In this document: piece by piece, positions 1 through 10,911 of the stretch | How the letters are laid out: every line of letters begins with the position of its first letter | Numbering within the stretch: position 1 is the stretch's first letter | DNA from: an uncultured beta proteobacterium | Lineage (GTDB): Bacteria > Pseudomonadota > Gammaproteobacteria > Burkholderiales > Burkholderiaceae_C | DNA length: 64,000 nt | Assembly (NCBI GenBank): GCA_903909815.1 | Contig: CAIVXG010000014.1 | Coordinates: forward strand, 124,001 to 188,000 | Reading direction: 5' to 3' | Made by a program: the position numbers and the translations under genes | Notes under the pieces: generated by a model | What the model was told of the DNA's origin: nothing | Databases searched by the model: none | What the model saw: the letters and a program-made list of their open reading frames with translations, nothing else

Positions 1-377
1 TCATGAAGGAGGCCGATGCCAGCCTGAATGCCCACGGCTTGATCAAGATTCGCGTCTTCAGCGACGACCGTGTCGCCCGCGAAGCCATGTTCCAGACTTT
101 GGCCGACACGCTGGGCGCCGCCCCGATCCAGCACATCGGCAAACTGCTGGTACTGTGGCGCCCCAAGCCCGAACTCACCAAGGAACGCGCCGAAGACGAG
201 GACCGCAAGGCCGGCCCGCGCGACGTCAAGGTGCTGAAATACTCCAAACGCGGCGGACAACGCCCCGAAGTCAAAACCCTGCGCGTGCTGGGCAATCAGC
301 GCCTTTCCCCCGGAGGCCAGGTCAAACGCGCCAAGAAGCCAAGGCTGATTTCGGCCAAGAAGCGCTCCCAGACCTGA
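1..377 (+). CDS. yhbY: YhbY/CRS1-domain RNA-binding protein (5' end cut by window)
   Basis: Partial gene: the frame is open to the left edge and the Met at position 3 is probably internal, since the family has an N-terminal helix before this point. The visible part (KEADASLNAHGLIKIRV, then a second strand-helix unit ending KLLVLWRPKP) matches the single CRS1/YhbY RNA-binding domain. Known members bind pre-50S ribosomal particles. After the domain comes a roughly 65-residue basic, Lys/Arg-rich tail, longer than in the short E. coli protein. It converges with the DUF4149 gene; a small inverted repeat follows the stop codon. Confidence 0.85.
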   Translation, partial: MKEADASLNAHGLIKIRVFSDDRVAREAMFQTLADTLGAAPIQHIGKLLVLWRPKPELTKERAEDEDRKAGPRDVKVLKYSKRGGQRPEVKTLRVLGNQRLSPGGQVKRAKKPRLISAKKRSQT

Positions 378-390
378 TCTCCGCTTTCTT

Positions 391-416
391 CATTGCAAGG
401 CCGCGGGCTCGCAATG
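391..416. repeat. Short inverted repeat, probable remnant of a CATTGCGAG-type palindromic element
   Basis: CATTGCAAG and CTCGCAATG face each other across a few GC-rich bases just after the yhbY stop. The ends match the termini of the full 88-bp element at 35385-35472 with one change, so this looks like a copy with its middle deleted. It lies between converging genes and could help end transcription, although no T-run follows. Confidence 0.5.
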
Positions 417-434
417 ACTGGAAAGGTGAGCGGC

Positions 435-869
435 TCACTCGACCCTATCGCTGACCTGCCACAGCGTGACCTGGGCGCAGAGCCACTGCAGCGCAAAAAA
501 GAGGCTTCCCAGTCCGTGCCATAGCGCCAGGTTGTCGCGTGCCACGATGCGCGGCGCGACCGCAAATTCAAGCAGCAAAGCCAGCACCAGTCCGCTCAAA
601 ATCCAAGCCGTTCCCAGCGACGCTGGCGGCGTTGCGTTGGCATTGCTGTTCGGCCTGGCAAGCATGAGCAGCAGCAAGCCGCACACGACGCTGACCCAGG
701 TTTGCGCGCTGAACAGTTGTGCCGCCATGCCGCCCGCAATCGCTGGCGTGGCCAGGTGTGCAAACAACGAAGGAACCACCATCGCGCCGAGCAGCGTCAA
801 ACCACCCCACCACAGGGCTGCCACAAAAATGAGCGCACGCCGATGCAGCGACGGTGAAAGCTTGACCAC
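435..869 (-). CDS. DUF4149-type integral membrane protein
   Basis: A 144-residue hydrophobic protein with about four membrane segments (roughly residues 11-35, 45-67, 85-105 and 113-135). The pattern of WWGGL near the start, a conserved APRI before the last helix, and length fits the DUF4149 family of proteobacterial inner-membrane proteins of unknown function. The start is GTG at 869; I see no better start and no strong ribosome binding site. It lies 22 bp downstream of greA on the same strand and is probably co-transcribed with it. No biochemical role can be inferred. Confidence 0.7.
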   Translation of the reverse strand: MVKLSPSLHRRALIFVAALWWGGLTLLGAMVVPSLFAHLATPAIAGGMAAQLFSAQTWVSVVCGLLLLMLARPNSNANATPPASLGTAWILSGLVLALLLEFAVAPRIVARDNLALWHGLGSLFFALQWLCAQVTLWQVSDRVE

Positions 870-891
870 GTTGTGATGTTTCGCGAAAAAC

Positions 892-1368
892 TCAGACGTA
901 GCTCACGGCCACGATCTCGTAATGCCGGACACCGCCCGGCGCTTGCACTTCGGCGGTGTCGCCTTGCATGCGCCCAATGAGCGCGCGTGCGATGGGCGAG
1001 CCGATGTTGATCAGGCCAAGTTTGAGGTCGGCCTCATCTTCGCCCACGATCTGGTATTTGACGCGGTTGCCCGTGGCTTCGTCCTCGAGTTCGACCGTGG
1101 AGCCAAACACCACCTTGCCATGGGCGTCCAGCGTGCTGGGGTCGATGATGAGCGAGCCCGAGAGCTTGCTCTCAACTTCTGCAATCCGTCCTTCAATGAA
1201 CCCCTGGCGGTCCTTGGCGGCATCGTATTCCGCGTTCTCGCTCAGGTCGCCATGCGAGCGCGCTTCGGCAATCGCTGCGATCACGGCCGGGCGCTCCACG
1301 GTTTTGAGTTTTTGCAGTTCCGCCTTGAGTTTTTCGGCGCCGCGCGAGGTGATGGGAATAGTGGCCAT
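892..1368 (-). CDS. greA: Transcription elongation factor GreA
   Basis: 158 residues, the standard GreA length. It binds RNA polymerase and stimulates cleavage of backtracked RNA so that stalled complexes restart. The N-terminal coiled coil carries the tip motif DLSENAEYDAAKD, with the catalytic acidic residues D41 and E44 at the E. coli positions; the C-terminal FKBP-like domain follows. The ATG at 1368 is chosen because MATIPITSRGAEKL is the usual GreA start; an in-frame TTG 27 bp upstream gives an atypical extension. It lies downstream of carB, separated by a terminator-like hairpin. Confidence 0.96.
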   Translation of the reverse strand: MATIPITSRGAEKLKAELQKLKTVERPAVIAAIAEARSHGDLSENAEYDAAKDRQGFIEGRIAEVESKLSGSLIIDPSTLDAHGKVVFGSTVELEDEATGNRVKYQIVGEDEADLKLGLINIGSPIARALIGRMQGDTAEVQAPGGVRHYEIVAVSYV

Positions 1369-1401
1369 GTGGATATTGTGAATAGGTTCTGCCAAAAGGA
1401 A

Positions 1402-1427
1402 ACCGCCGAGCGTTGCCGTTCGGCGGT
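1402..1427 (-). terminator. Terminator-like hairpin between carB and greA
   Basis: ACCGCCGA and TCGGCGGT form an 8-bp stem with a 10-nt loop. On the minus strand it is followed by a T-rich but interrupted tail (TTTCCTTTTGG). It would end or attenuate carAB transcription before greA. Confidence 0.6.
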
Positions 1428-1461
1428 GTCTTGATTGTGCGATTATGCCGTGATTGCCAAA

Positions 1462-4400
1462 TCAAGCCGTCAATTGAGCGTGCATTTCCTGGACCGAGAT
1501 CACGCCCAAGCCGTCCACATGCTTCATTCCTTCGACTGCGGCTTCGGCGCCAGCGATGGTAGTGAAGGTTGTGACGCGTGCCAGCAGGGCCGAGGTGCGG
1601 ATCTGGCGCGAGTCGGCGATGGCATTGCGGCGCTCTTCCACGGTGGTGATCACCAGGGAAATTTCCTGGTTCTTGATCATGTCCACGATGTGGGGACGGC
1701 CCTCGGTGACCTTGTTCACACTGGAACACGGCACGCCGGCCGCCTGCAACGCTGCGGTCGTGCCCTTGGTTGCGACCACCACAAATCCCATGGCGACCAA
1801 TTCGCGCGCCACGTTGATGGCGCGCGCCTTGTCGCTGCCCTTGACCGAAATGAAGACCCGTCCGGCGCGCTCGCCATTCGCCAGGTAGGGCTTGGGCAAT
1901 TTGGTGCCTGCACCCAGCTGTGACTTCACGAAAGCCTCGCCAAAGGTCTTGCCCACGCCCATGACTTCGCCCGTGGACTTCATCTCCGGCCCCAGGATGG
2001 TGTCCACACCCGGGAATTTGACAAAGGGGAACACGGCCTCCTTCACGCTGAAGTAAGGCGGCGTGACCTCGTGTTCAATGCCCTGCGACGCGAGCGACTG
2101 CCCCACCATGCAACGGGCGGCAATCTTGGCCAATTGCAGTCCCGTGGCCTTGCTCACGAAGGGTACGGTGCGTGATGCGCGCGGATTCACTTCGAGCACG
2201 TAGATGACGTCCTGGCCATCGACGTGCTGGATCGCAAATTGCACGTTCATCAGACCGACCACGCGCAAGGACTCGGCCATGGCAGAGGTCTGACGCTTGA
2301 TCTCGGCCACGGTGGCGGCGCTCAGCGAGTACGGCGGCAATGAACACGCGGAGTCGCCGCTGTGCACGCCGGCTTGTTCAATGTGCTCCATCACGCCGCC
2401 GATGAAGGTGCGTCCCGTGTCGTCGCGGATGCAGTCCACGTCGCATTCGATCGCGTCGTTCAGAAAACGGTCCAGCAGCACGGGCGAGTCGTGGCTCACC
2501 TTGACCGCCTCACGCATGTAGCGCTCCAGGTCGCGCTGCTCGTGCACGATTTCCATGGCGCGCCCGCCCAGCACGTAGCTGGGGCGCACCACCAGCGGAT
2601 AGCCCAATGCGGCAGCCTTCTCCAGCGCCTCAGGCTCGGTGCGCGCCGTGGCATTCGGTGGCTGGCGCAGGCCCAGGGCGTGCAGCAGCTTTTGGAAGCG
2701 CTCGCGGTCTTCGGCGGCATCGATCATGTCGGGCGAGGTGCCGATGATGGGAACACCGTTGGCTTCCAGATCGAGCGCCAGCTTCAAAGGCGTCTGTCCG
2801 CCGTACTGCACGATCACGCCCAGCGGTTTCTCCTTGTCCACGATCTCCAGCACGTCCTCGAGCGTCAGCGGCTCAAAGTACAGACGGTCGGAGGTGTCGT
2901 AATCGGTGGACACGGTCTCGGGGTTGCAGTTGACCATGATGGTTTCATAGCCGTCCTCGCGCATGGCCAGCGCCGCATGCACGCAGCAGTAGTCAAATTC
3001 AATGCCCTGGCCGATGCGGTTGGGACCGCCACCGAGCACCATGATCTTCTTGTTCGTGGTGGGCTGCGCTTCACACTCGCCGCCCTCGGCTTCATAGGTG
3101 GAATACAGATAGGCCGTGTCGGTGGAGAATTCGCCCGCGCAGGTGTCGACGCGCTTGTACACCGGGCGCACGCCCAGCGCTTGACGCCGCGCGCGGATCG
3201 CCTTGTCAGTGGTCTTGAGCTGTCGCGCCAGGCGACGGTCAGAAAAGCCCTTTTGTTTCAGGGCACGCAGCGTGACGGCGTCGATGGCGTCCAGCGTAGT
3301 GGTTTCCAGCTCCAGTTCGATCTGCACGATCTGTTCGATCTGCACCAGGAACCAGGGGTCGATTTTCGTGATGGCAAAGACTTCGTCCACGGTCCAGCCG
3401 GCGGCAAAGGCATCGCCCACGTACCAGATGCGCTCGGGGCCGGGCTCGCCCAATTCCTTCTCCAGCACCTCGCGGTCCTGGGTCTTCTCATTCATTCCGT
3501 CCACACCGACTTCAAGTCCGCGTAACGCCTTCTGGAACGACTCCTGGAAAGTGCGCCCCATGGCCATGACTTCGCCCACCGACTTCATCTGCGTCGTCAG
3601 ACGCGAATCGGCAGCTGGGAATTTCTCGAAGGCGAAGCGCGGGATCTTAGTGACGACGTAGTCGATGCTGGGCTCGAAACTGGCCGGCGTGGCTCCACCC
3701 GTGATGTCGTTGCGCAGTTCGTCCAAGGTGTAACCCACGGCCAGCTTGGCGGCGACCTTGGCGATCGGAAAGCCCGTCGCCTTGGACGCCAGCGCCGAGG
3801 AGCGGCTCACGCGCGGGTTCATCTCGATCACCACCATGCGCCCGTCCGCCGGGTTGATGGAGAACTGCACATTGGAGCCGCCGGTATCGACACCGATCTC
3901 GCGCAGCACGGCCAAAGACGCGTTGCGCAGGATCTGGTATTCCTTGTCGGTCAGCGTCTGCGCAGGGGCCACGGTGATGGAGTCGCCGGTGTGCACGCCC
4001 ATGGGGTCCAGGTTCTCGATGGAGCAGACGATGATGCAGTTGTCCGCCTTGTCGCGCACCACCTCCATCTCGTACTCTTTCCAGCCCAATAGCGACTCTT
4101 CGATCAGCAGTTCGTTCGTGGGCGAAGCCTCCAGGCCGCGCTTGCAGATGGTCTCGAATTCTTCGGCGTTGTAGGCGATGCCGCCACCGGTTCCCCCCAA
4201 CGTGAAACTGGGGCGAATGACGGTGGGGAAACCCAGCGTCTTTTGCACCACCCAAGCTTCTTCCATGCTGTGCGCGATGCCGGATCGGGCCGAACCCAAG
4301 CCGATCTTGGTCATCGCGTCCTTGAACTTGAGGCGGTCTTCGGCCTTGTCGATGGCCTCGGGTGTGGCGCCTATCAATTCGACCTGGTATTTCTCCAGCA

Positions 4401-4719
4401 CGCCGTGGTGCCACAGATCGAGCGCGCAGTTGAGCGCGGTCTGTCCACCCATGGTCGGCAAGATCGCGTCAGGACGCTCCTTGGCGATGATCTTCTCCAC
4501 CGTCTGCCAGGTGATGGGCTCGATGTAAGTCACGTCGGCCGTGGCCGGGTCTGTCATGATCGTGGCCGGATTCGAGTTGATCAGGATGACCTTGTAGCCC
4601 TCCTCGCGCAGCGCCTTGCAGGCCTGCACGCCGGAGTAATCGAACTCGCAGGCCTGGCCGATGATGATCGGGCCAGCGCCGATGATGAGGATGCTTTTTA
4701 AATCTGTGCGCTTAGGCAT
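1462..4719 (-). CDS. carB: Carbamoyl-phosphate synthase, large subunit
   Basis: 1085 residues, full length. It makes carbamoyl phosphate from bicarbonate, two ATP and ammonia channelled from the small subunit, feeding pyrimidine and arginine synthesis. Two homologous ATP-grasp halves are visible: the carboxyphosphate half ([19 protein letters not shown] near the start) and the carbamoyl-phosphate half ([19 protein letters not shown] near residue 560). A C-terminal MGS-like allosteric domain begins after [12 protein letters not shown]. The start overlaps the end of carA by 8 bp, indicating coupling. The product would serve the ArgF encoded at 34.3 kb. Confidence 0.98.
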   Translation of the reverse strand: MPKRTDLKSILIIGAGPIIIGQACEFDYSGVQACKALREEGYKVILINSNPATIMTDPATADVTYIEPITWQTVEKIIAKERPDAILPTMGGQTALNCALDLWHHGVLEKYQVELIGATPEAIDKAEDRLKFKDAMTKIGLGSARSGIAHSMEEAWVVQKTLGFPTVIRPSFTLGGTGGGIAYNAEEFETICKRGLEASPTNELLIEESLLGWKEYEMEVVRDKADNCIIVCSIENLDPMGVHTGDSITVAPAQTLTDKEYQILRNASLAVLREIGVDTGGSNVQFSINPADGRMVVIEMNPRVSRSSALASKATGFPIAKVAAKLAVGYTLDELRNDITGGATPASFEPSIDYVVTKIPRFAFEKFPAADSRLTTQMKSVGEVMAMGRTFQESFQKALRGLEVGVDGMNEKTQDREVLEKELGEPGPERIWYVGDAFAAGWTVDEVFAITKIDPWFLVQIEQIVQIELELETTTLDAIDAVTLRALKQKGFSDRRLARQLKTTDKAIRARRQALGVRPVYKRVDTCAGEFSTDTAYLYSTYEAEGGECEAQPTTNKKIMVLGGGPNRIGQGIEFDYCCVHAALAMREDGYETIMVNCNPETVSTDYDTSDRLYFEPLTLEDVLEIVDKEKPLGVIVQYGGQTPLKLALDLEANGVPIIGTSPDMIDAAEDRERFQKLLHALGLRQPPNATARTEPEALEKAAALGYPLVVRPSYVLGGRAMEIVHEQRDLERYMREAVKVSHDSPVLLDRFLNDAIECDVDCIRDDTGRTFIGGVMEHIEQAGVHSGDSACSLPPYSLSAATVAEIKRQTSAMAESLRVVGLMNVQFAIQHVDGQDVIYVLEVNPRASRTVPFVSKATGLQLAKIAARCMVGQSLASQGIEHEVTPPYFSVKEAVFPFVKFPGVDTILGPEMKSTGEVMGVGKTFGEAFVKSQLGAGTKLPKPYLANGERAGRVFISVKGSDKARAINVARELVAMGFVVVATKGTTAALQAAGVPCSSVNKVTEGRPHIVDMIKNQEISLVITTVEERRNAIADSRQIRTSALLARVTTFTTIAGAEAAVEGMKHVDGLGVISVQEMHAQLTA

Positions 4720-5923
4720 TCTTCGCCCCTGAGGTGTTGTCTTGCTTTTCCATCAACCCAAGGAAGCGGTCGAAAAGGTAGGCGATGTCGTGCGGACCGG
4801 GCGAAGCCTCAGGGTGACCCTGGAAGCTGAACGCCGGCTGGTCGGTGCGCGTCAGACCCTGAAGCGTGCCGTCGAAAAGGCTCACGTGCGTGGCGCGCAG
4901 ATTCGAGGGCAGGGATTTTTCGTCCACCGCAAAACCGTGGTTCTGGCTGGTGATGCTGACGCGACCCGTGTCCAGGTCTTGCACCGGGTGATTGGCGCCG
5001 TGGTGGCCAAACTTCATCTTGAAGGTCTGCGCGCCGCTGGCCAGCGCCATGATCTGATGCCCCAGGCAGATGCCGAAGGTAGGGATGCCGGTTTCCATCA
5101 ATTCGCGCGCCGCTTCAATAGCGTAGTCGCAGGGCTGCGGATCGCCCGGCCCGTTGGAGAAGAAGATGCCGTCGGGCTTGAGCTTGAGCACCTCGGCCGC
5201 GCTCGTCTGAGCAGGCACCACCGTGACCTTGCAGCCGCGCGAACTGAGCATGCGCAGGATGTTGAACTTCACGCCGAAATCAAAAGCGACAACGTGAAAC
5301 CTCGGCGCACTTAGCGTCCCGTAGCCAGGCTTTCCCGCATGGTCAGGATGGGACAGCTGCCACTCGGTCTGGGTCCATGGGTAGGAAGCCTCAGACGAAA
5401 CCACCTTGGCCAGATCCAGGCCCGACATATTCGCGGCGGATCGGGCCTTGGCGACGGCCTGATCCTTCAGCTCTTGCGTCACAGCCGCACCGGCAGCGAG
5501 GGCCAGGATGCAACCGTTCTGCGCGCCCGCGCTGCGCAGATGGCGCGTCAGCATGCGGGTGTCGATGTTGGCAATGGCCACCGTGTTTTCCTGCCCCAGA
5601 TAGTGGGACAAGGGCACGGACTGGCGAAAATTCGACGCCAGCAGCGGCAGGTCTTTGATGATGAGTCCGGCGGCATGAATGCGGGACGCTTCCACGTCTT
5701 CGAGATTCACGCCGGTGTTGCCGATGTGTGGGTAAGTGAGCGTGACGATCTGCTGGCAGTAGCTGGGGTCGGTCAGGATTTCCTGGTAACCCGACATGGC
5801 GGTGTTGAACACCACCTCGCCGACTGTGGAGCCACAGGCTCCAATGGAGTTTCCAACAAAGATCGTGCCGTCTGCTAGCGCCAGAATGGCGGGTGGGAAA
5901 TTTCCCTGTAAAGACAAAAGCAC
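4712..5923 (-). CDS. carA: Carbamoyl-phosphate synthase, small (glutaminase) subunit
   Basis: 403 residues. The glutamine amidotransferase subunit hydrolyses glutamine and passes ammonia to CarB. The N-terminal CPSase small-chain domain (residues 10-150) is followed by a class I amidotransferase domain with nucleophile C286 in GICLGHQ and H370/E372 in QGHPEAS. The start is GTG at 5923, supported by GGAG six bases upstream and by alignment of the LADGTIF strand with known CarA. It is the first gene of carAB, preceded by a leader of about 115 nt from a TATAAT box at 6046-6051. Confidence 0.98.
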   Translation of the reverse strand: MLLSLQGNFPPAILALADGTIFVGNSIGACGSTVGEVVFNTAMSGYQEILTDPSYCQQIVTLTYPHIGNTGVNLEDVEASRIHAAGLIIKDLPLLASNFRQSVPLSHYLGQENTVAIANIDTRMLTRHLRSAGAQNGCILALAAGAAVTQELKDQAVAKARSAANMSGLDLAKVVSSEASYPWTQTEWQLSHPDHAGKPGYGTLSAPRFHVVAFDFGVKFNILRMLSSRGCKVTVVPAQTSAAEVLKLKPDGIFFSNGPGDPQPCDYAIEAARELMETGIPTFGICLGHQIMALASGAQTFKMKFGHHGANHPVQDLDTGRVSITSQNHGFAVDEKSLPSNLRATHVSLFDGTLQGLTRTDQPAFSFQGHPEASPGPHDIAYLFDRFLGLMEKQDNTSGAKNA

Positions 5924-6045
5924 TGGGTTCTCCGAATATGTTACGGGTGCGCCCCAGCTGGCTCAAGAAAGGTTTCTTGCTTGCTGCTTTGATCGGGAAA
6001 AGGCTTGAGTTGCGCTTGGGCGTTCCGCTTTAAGAAAAGCCACTC

Positions 6046-6051
6046 ATTATA
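6046..6051 (-). promoter_or_regulatory. Sigma-70 -10 box for carAB
   Basis: A perfect TATAAT on the minus strand, 123 bp before the carA start. The -35 region at the usual distance is weak, which suggests help from an activator or the sequence context. The leader contains a small CAAGAAA/TTTCTTG inverted repeat. The gap 5924-6112 holds no gene that I can support. Confidence 0.5.
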
Positions 6052-6112
6052 GCGGGCCAAGCTTGCCTTCGGGGGGCGCAGCGCGGCAAACCCCGCGCTA
6101 TCGCACGGGTGT

Positions 6113-6889
6113 TCAGCCTGGCCTGCAGGCGCAGGCGTGCAGACAAATCGCAGCGGCGGCGGCCACGTTGAGCGACTCTTCGCCTCCCGGTTGCTCGATA
6201 CGGATCGCTTGTGTAGCGCGCTGACTCAACGCTGCGCAAACGCCCTGCCCTTCATGGCCCAGCGCCCAGGCACACGGCATGGTCAGGTCGGCCCGATGCA
6301 GATACTCACCTAGGTGCGAACTGGTGACGAGCAGCGGCAACTCCAGCGCGTCCAGATCCGACAGTTCGGCGCCCTCAATCAGGCTCAACCCGAAATGTGC
6401 GCCCATGCCGGCGCGCAACACCTTGGGGCTCCACAGCGCCGCTGTACCCGTGAGCGCGATCACCTGCTCAAAACCAAAGGCGCAAGCGCTGCGCAAAATG
6501 GAGCCCACGTTGCCCGCGTCCTGAACCCGATCCAGAATCACCGTCGCCCTCTTGCCGGCTATCAGCGCGGCAGCGGGAAGATCGATCACGAAGCCCATCT
6601 GTGCCGGCGACTCCAGTGCGCTCAATGCCCGCCAAAGAGACTCGTTAAGCACCAGCGTCTTTGCGGCCGAATCCGACCATTCTTTGGGCGCGCGAGGCCA
6701 AAACGACGAGGAAAAGACCGCCAGCGCCGGTTTCACGCCGCGCGCCAACGCGGCGCGACACAGGTGATCACCCTCGATCCAAACGCGCCCGGCCTTTCGA
6801 TAAGCCGTGTTGTCCTGGGCCAGTCGACGCAACGCCTTGAACTGGGGGTTGTCGCCCGACGCAATGGCGAGAACGTCGGGCGTGGTCAC
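6113..6889 (-). CDS. TrmH/SpoU-family RNA 2'-O-methyltransferase
   Basis: 258 residues from a GTG start at 6889. That start gives a 4-bp GTGA overlap with the rnhB stop, which is why I choose it. The protein has an N-terminal RNA-substrate-binding domain (residues 1-90) and a SpoU methyltransferase fold with its three knot motifs: NVGSILR near residue 127, LGHEGQG near 212, and ESLNVAAA near 240. Members methylate a 2'-hydroxyl in rRNA or tRNA using S-adenosylmethionine. The exact target cannot be read from the sequence, so no symbol is given. It is the last gene of the long rpsB-rnhB cluster. Confidence 0.85.
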   Translation of the reverse strand: MTTPDVLAIASGDNPQFKALRRLAQDNTAYRKAGRVWIEGDHLCRAALARGVKPALAVFSSSFWPRAPKEWSDSAAKTLVLNESLWRALSALESPAQMGFVIDLPAAALIAGKRATVILDRVQDAGNVGSILRSACAFGFEQVIALTGTAALWSPKVLRAGMGAHFGLSLIEGAELSDLDALELPLLVTSSHLGEYLHRADLTMPCAWALGHEGQGVCAALSQRATQAIRIEQPGGEESLNVAAAAAICLHACACRPG

Positions 6890-7515
6890 GATGAATGCTG
6901 CGCCAGCGCGATGCGCACCGGTGCAAATGAGCGACGGTGCGCATCGCACGGGCCATATTCCTTTAAGGCGGCCAAATGCTGGGACGTGCCATAGCCCTTG
7001 TGCTGCGCAAAGCCGTACTGAGGAAATTGGAGATCCAAATCCTGGCAGGCGCGATCGCGCCAGACCTTGGCCAGAATCGAGGCGGCCGAGATCGCCGGTA
7101 TCAGGGCGTCGCCCCTGACGATGGCTTCTGCGCGCACGTCCATCACGGGAATCCGATTTCCGTCCACCAGCACCAGTTGCGGCTTCAGGCGCAAGCCCTG
7201 CACGGCGCGACGCATGGCCAGCATCGTCGCCTGCAAGATGTTGAGTGTGTCGATCTCCTCCACACTGGCTTGCGCGATCGAGAAGCAAAGGGCCTTGGCA
7301 CGGATTTCGTCGTAAAGCCGTTCGCGCCGCAGTGCTGTGAGGACCTTGGAGTCCGCCAATCCCTTGATCGGATGCAGTTCGTCGAGCATCACCGCCGCGG
7401 CCACCACCGGCCCGGCGAGCGGGCCTCGGCCGGCCTCGTCCACCCCGGCCATCAAGCCGACCTCATTCCACGGCAGCAAAGGCTGATCAGCTTTGGAGAA
7501 CTTTTTCGATTGCAT
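6886..7515 (-). CDS. rnhB: Ribonuclease HII
   Basis: 209 residues if started at the ATG at 7515, a typical RNase HII length; this start overlaps the end of lpxB by 29 bp. RNase HII removes ribonucleotides misincorporated in DNA and RNA of RNA-DNA hybrids. The catalytic signature [18 protein letters not shown] carries the first acidic pair (D26, E27). The position after lpxB is conserved in proteobacteria. The frame stays open a further 30 codons upstream inside lpxB, but that extension has no family resemblance. Confidence 0.93.
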   Translation of the reverse strand: MQSKKFSKADQPLLPWNEVGLMAGVDEAGRGPLAGPVVAAAVMLDELHPIKGLADSKVLTALRRERLYDEIRAKALCFSIAQASVEEIDTLNILQATMLAMRRAVQGLRLKPQLVLVDGNRIPVMDVRAEAIVRGDALIPAISAASILAKVWRDRACQDLDLQFPQYGFAQHKGYGTSQHLAALKEYGPCDAHRRSFAPVRIALAQHSS

Positions 7516-8668
7516 CGGCGGCCAGTCGGCATGTGTCACGTTGCAACGCAACATGCAAGGCAGTGAATTTTTGTTGCAAGGCCTCGATTTTGCCCGGTTC
7601 TGCATCCAGCCATTGCAGCACCGCGTGCGACAATGCCTGCGGTGTGGCTGCGTCCTGAATCAGTTCGGGAACGACAAATTCCTGGCACAGAATATTTGGC
7701 AGTCCGATCCAGGGCTGAATCTGCTTGGGCGCCATGATGTGCCACGACAACCAGTGCAGGTTGTAGGCGATCACCATGGGTCGCTTGAACAGTGCGGCCT
7801 CCAGCGTCGCCGTGCCACTGGCGATCAAGGTCACGTCGCAGGCGGCCAACGCCATGTGGGACTGGCCCGCCGTCACCAGCACATGGTCCTGCATGCCGCT
7901 GGCGCGCACCCGTGCCAGCACCTCGTCCATCAGGCCAGGCGCCGCTGGCAGCACAAAACGCAGACCCGGGCGCGCCTTGTGCAGCTGTGCCGCCGCCGCC
8001 AGGAACCGGGGCGCGATATATTTCAGCTCGGCCCGGCGGCTGCCGGGAAGGATCGCCACCACCTGTGCGGTCTGCGCCAGGCCCAAGGCGGCACGTGCCG
8101 CCGCTCGATCCGCAGCCATGGGAATGACGTTGGCCAAGGGGTGGCCGACATAGGTGGCGTCGATTCCGTGTTGTGCCAGCAGCGCGGGCTCGAAAGGAAA
8201 CAAGCACAGCACATGGTCGGCGCTGCGTCTTATCTTTTCTACACGCTGGGGGCGCCAGGCCCAGATCGACGGGCACACAAAGTGCACGGTCTTGATCCCT
8301 CGGACTTTCAGATCGGCTTCCAGATCCAGGTTGAAATCGGGCGCATCCACGCCGACGAAGAGATCGGGAGGCGACGCCAGAAGTCGCGCCTTGAGTTGCT
8401 TGCGGATGCCCGAAATTTCGCGGTAGTGGCGCAGCACCTGGGCGTAGCCGCTGATGGCCAGCTTGCTGTTGGGCCACCAGGCGTCAAAGCCTTGCGCCAG
8501 CATCTGGTCGCCGCCAATACCCGCAGCCCTGAGCGTTGGCCAGCGTGAGCGCAGGCCTTGCAACAACAGTCCGGCGAGCAGATCGCCCGAGGCTTCGCCT
8601 GCGACCAGGGCCAATTGTGGATCCGCTGCCTTCATGCCGGGAACGGGAATCGCACTGGCAGCGCTCAA
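7487..8668 (-). CDS. lpxB: Lipid-A-disaccharide synthase
   Basis: 393 residues. This GT19 glycosyltransferase joins UDP-2,3-diacylglucosamine and lipid X to make the lipid A disaccharide at the inner membrane. Visible family blocks are [39 protein letters not shown] and the C-terminal [10 protein letters not shown]. The TTG at 8668 gives a TTGA overlap with the lpxA stop; an ATG at 8635, just before the conserved start, is the alternative. It follows lpxD-fabZ-lpxA in the usual order. Confidence 0.96.
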   Translation of the reverse strand: MSAASAIPVPGMKAADPQLALVAGEASGDLLAGLLLQGLRSRWPTLRAAGIGGDQMLAQGFDAWWPNSKLAISGYAQVLRHYREISGIRKQLKARLLASPPDLFVGVDAPDFNLDLEADLKVRGIKTVHFVCPSIWAWRPQRVEKIRRSADHVLCLFPFEPALLAQHGIDATYVGHPLANVIPMAADRAAARAALGLAQTAQVVAILPGSRRAELKYIAPRFLAAAAQLHKARPGLRFVLPAAPGLMDEVLARVRASGMQDHVLVTAGQSHMALAACDVTLIASGTATLEAALFKRPMVIAYNLHWLSWHIMAPKQIQPWIGLPNILCQEFVVPELIQDAATPQALSHAVLQWLDAEPGKIEALQQKFTALHVALQRDTCRLAADAIEKVLQS

Positions 8669-9453
8669 CGGGCAATGCCGCGCGCGGCATTCGTCAAAAA
8701 ATCATTCATCACAGCCACTTCGGCCGCGGCATCGGGCAGCTGCGTTGCCAGGGACGCGATCGCCGCACGGGCATCGACCAGGGTCTTGCCCTGACGGTAC
8801 AAAAGGCGATGCATCTGTTTGATTGCGGCCAGACGGGGCTCGGAAAAACCGCGGCGTGCGAGGCCCACGCTGTTCACGCCACGCACCGCAAGCGGGTTGC
8901 CGTCGACCAGCATGTAGGGCGGAACATCCTGTGTCACCGCGCTGGCAAAGCCCACCATGGCATGCGCGCCAACCTTGACGAATTGGTGGATGCCCACGAG
9001 TCCGCCTACCGTGACCCACTCGGCCAGGTGCACGTGGCCGCCCAGATTGGTGTTGTTCGCCAGCGTGGTGTGGTCATCGACGCGGCAGTCGTGCGCGATG
9101 TGGGTATAGGCCATGATCCAGTTGTGGTTGCCCACGCGCGTCACGCCGCCCGCCCCCAACACGCCCAGACTGAAGGTGCAGAACTCGTGGATCCGGTTGT
9201 GGTCGCCGATCAGCAGTTGCGTGGGCTCGCCGCCGTATTTCTTGTCCTGCGGGATCGTGCCGAGAGAATTGAACTGGAAGATCTGGTTGTTCTCGCCGAT
9301 GGAGGTATGGCCCTCGATCACGCAGTGCGCGCCGATCTGGGTCCCCGCACCGACACGCACATGCGCACCGATAACGGTGTAGGGTCCGACGCTGACAGTG
9401 CTGTCGAGTTGAGCCCCGGGGTCGACCAGAGCCGTGGAATGGATGAGCGTCAT
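8665..9453 (-). CDS. lpxA: UDP-N-acetylglucosamine acyltransferase
   Basis: 262 residues from the ATG at 9453, exactly the length of E. coli LpxA. It catalyses the first step of lipid A synthesis, moving a hydroxyacyl chain from ACP to UDP-GlcNAc. Hexapeptide repeats form a left-handed beta helix over residues 1-190, with the catalytic His region YTHIAHDC, then a helical C-terminal domain ([19 protein letters not shown]). An upstream in-frame extension overlapping fabZ is rejected because conserved sequence begins at [14 protein letters not shown]. Confidence 0.97.
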   Translation of the reverse strand: MTLIHSTALVDPGAQLDSTVSVGPYTVIGAHVRVGAGTQIGAHCVIEGHTSIGENNQIFQFNSLGTIPQDKKYGGEPTQLLIGDHNRIHEFCTFSLGVLGAGGVTRVGNHNWIMAYTHIAHDCRVDDHTTLANNTNLGGHVHLAEWVTVGGLVGIHQFVKVGAHAMVGFASAVTQDVPPYMLVDGNPLAVRGVNSVGLARRGFSEPRLAAIKQMHRLLYRQGKTLVDARAAIASLATQLPDAAAEVAVMNDFLTNAARGIAR

Positions 9454-9473
9454 GGTGGCAGGCTGCGCTCGCT

Positions 9474-9914
9474 CTATGCTACCGTGCGCACAGTGCACAT
9501 GAAGTCGGCTTCACAGGCCACTTGGCCGTCGACACGGGTGACACCCTTGAACTTGTAGATGCCGGCCTTATGGCGTTCGATGGACACGTCCATGATCAAT
9601 TGGTCACCAGGCTCCACGGGACGCTTGAAGCGTGCGCTGTCGATGCCGGCAAAGTAGATCACCGACTTGTCATCGGCGCCTGCACCCATGGCCTCGAACG
9701 CCAGCAGACCGGCGGCTTGTGCCATGGCCTCGATGATGAGCACGCCCGGCATCACCGGACGGTGCGGAAAATGCCCGACAAAGAAGGGCTCGTTGATGGT
9801 CACGTTCTTCAGCGCCTTGATGCGCTTGCCGGTCTCGATTTCCAGCACGCGGTCCACCAGCAGAAATGGGTAGCGATGCGGCAGTTTTTTAAGGATTTGA
9901 TGAATGTCCATCAT
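9474..9914 (-). CDS. fabZ: 3-hydroxyacyl-[ACP] dehydratase FabZ
   Basis: 146 residues with a hot-dog fold. It dehydrates 3-hydroxyacyl-ACP during fatty-acid elongation and so competes with LpxA/LpxD for the same precursors, which explains its place in the lipid A cluster. Catalytic residues are visible as H48 in [11 protein letters not shown] and E62 in IIEAMAQ. The ATG at 9914 overlaps the lpxD stop as ATGA; a second ATG follows immediately. Confidence 0.97.
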   Translation of the reverse strand: MMDIHQILKKLPHRYPFLLVDRVLEIETGKRIKALKNVTINEPFFVGHFPHRPVMPGVLIIEAMAQAAGLLAFEAMGAGADDKSVIYFAGIDSARFKRPVEPGDQLIMDVSIERHKAGIYKFKGVTRVDGQVACEADFMCTVRTVA

Positions 9915-10894
9915 GGCGTTGTTCTTTCTATGATTTTTTCCAGCGCCTTGATGCGCTCGCGCAGACTGTGCAATTGCTTGAGCGTGGCGGCATTTTTTTC
10001 CCAGGCGGCATTGTCATCGATCGGGAAAAATCCGGTGTACTGCCCTGGCTTGTGAATGGAGCGGGTGACCATCGAGGTCGCCGAGATATGCACGTTGTCG
10101 GCCAGCGTCAGATGCCCCAGCACATTGGCGGCGCCGCCGATGGTGCAGTGCGCGCCGATCACGGCGCTGCCAGCGACGGCGGAGCAGCCCGCCATGGCGG
10201 TGTGCGCACCGATGCGTACGTTGTGTCCGATCTGGATCAGGTTGTCCAGCTTCACACCGTCGCCAATCACCGTGTCGCTCAAGGCGCCGCGGTCGACGCA
10301 GGTGTTGGCGCCGATCTCCACGTCGTTGCCAATGTGCACGGCGCCGAGCTGTTCGATCTTCTCCCAGGCGCCCGCATTGGGTGCGAAGCCAAAACCGTCT
10401 GCACCCAGAACCACGCCCGGATGCAGGATGCAACGCTCGCCGACGACGCAGTTTTCACCTACCGTGACACGCGACTTGAGCACGGTTTCGGCCCCGATGC
10501 GGGCGCCGCGTTCCACCACGCACAGCGGTCCGATGCAGGCGCTTGCATGCACAAACGCCTGTGCGTCTATCACGGCACTAGGATGCACGCGTGGCTCCTG
10601 AGGCTGGCTGTGCTGCTTCTTCCAGAGCTGGGTCAGACGGGCGTAGTAAAGGTAGGGCTGTTCCACCACGATGTGGTCCCCACGCTGGGCTGCAGCTTCC
10701 CGCTGGGACGCAGCCACAATCACGCAACCGGCCTTGGAGGCCCGCAATTGCGGCAGGTATTTCGCTTGGCTGATGAACGTCAGTTCGCTCAACGCCGCCG
10801 ATTCGAGCGGCGCCAATCCGGTGATGAGTCGTTGCGGGTCGCCGCAGAGCTCGCCTCCCAACGCCTCGATCACTGAAGCTAAACGCAGCGCCAC
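9911..10894 (-). CDS. lpxD: UDP-3-O-acylglucosamine N-acyltransferase
   Basis: 327 residues from a GTG at 10894. It adds the N-linked hydroxyacyl chain in the third step of lipid A synthesis. It has an N-terminal uridine-binding domain (residues 1-100, containing [13 protein letters not shown]), a hexapeptide-repeat beta helix (about 100-290) with the catalytic IGHNVRIG, and a C-terminal helix ([18 protein letters not shown]). The gene starts 17 bp after skp. No ATG is available near the conserved N-terminus. Confidence 0.95.
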   Translation of the reverse strand: MALRLASVIEALGGELCGDPQRLITGLAPLESAALSELTFISQAKYLPQLRASKAGCVIVAASQREAAAQRGDHIVVEQPYLYYARLTQLWKKQHSQPQEPRVHPSAVIDAQAFVHASACIGPLCVVERGARIGAETVLKSRVTVGENCVVGERCILHPGVVLGADGFGFAPNAGAWEKIEQLGAVHIGNDVEIGANTCVDRGALSDTVIGDGVKLDNLIQIGHNVRIGAHTAMAGCSAVAGSAVIGAHCTIGGAANVLGHLTLADNVHISATSMVTRSIHKPGQYTGFFPIDDNAAWEKNAATLKQLHSLRERIKALEKIIERTTP

Positions 10895-10911
10895 ACTGTG
10901 ATCAGGAAAAA

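Noticed and set aside
2362-3525. A 387-codon open frame on the plus strand inside carB
   Set aside because: carB is intact and unmistakable on the other strand; this frame has no domain and no ribosome binding site.
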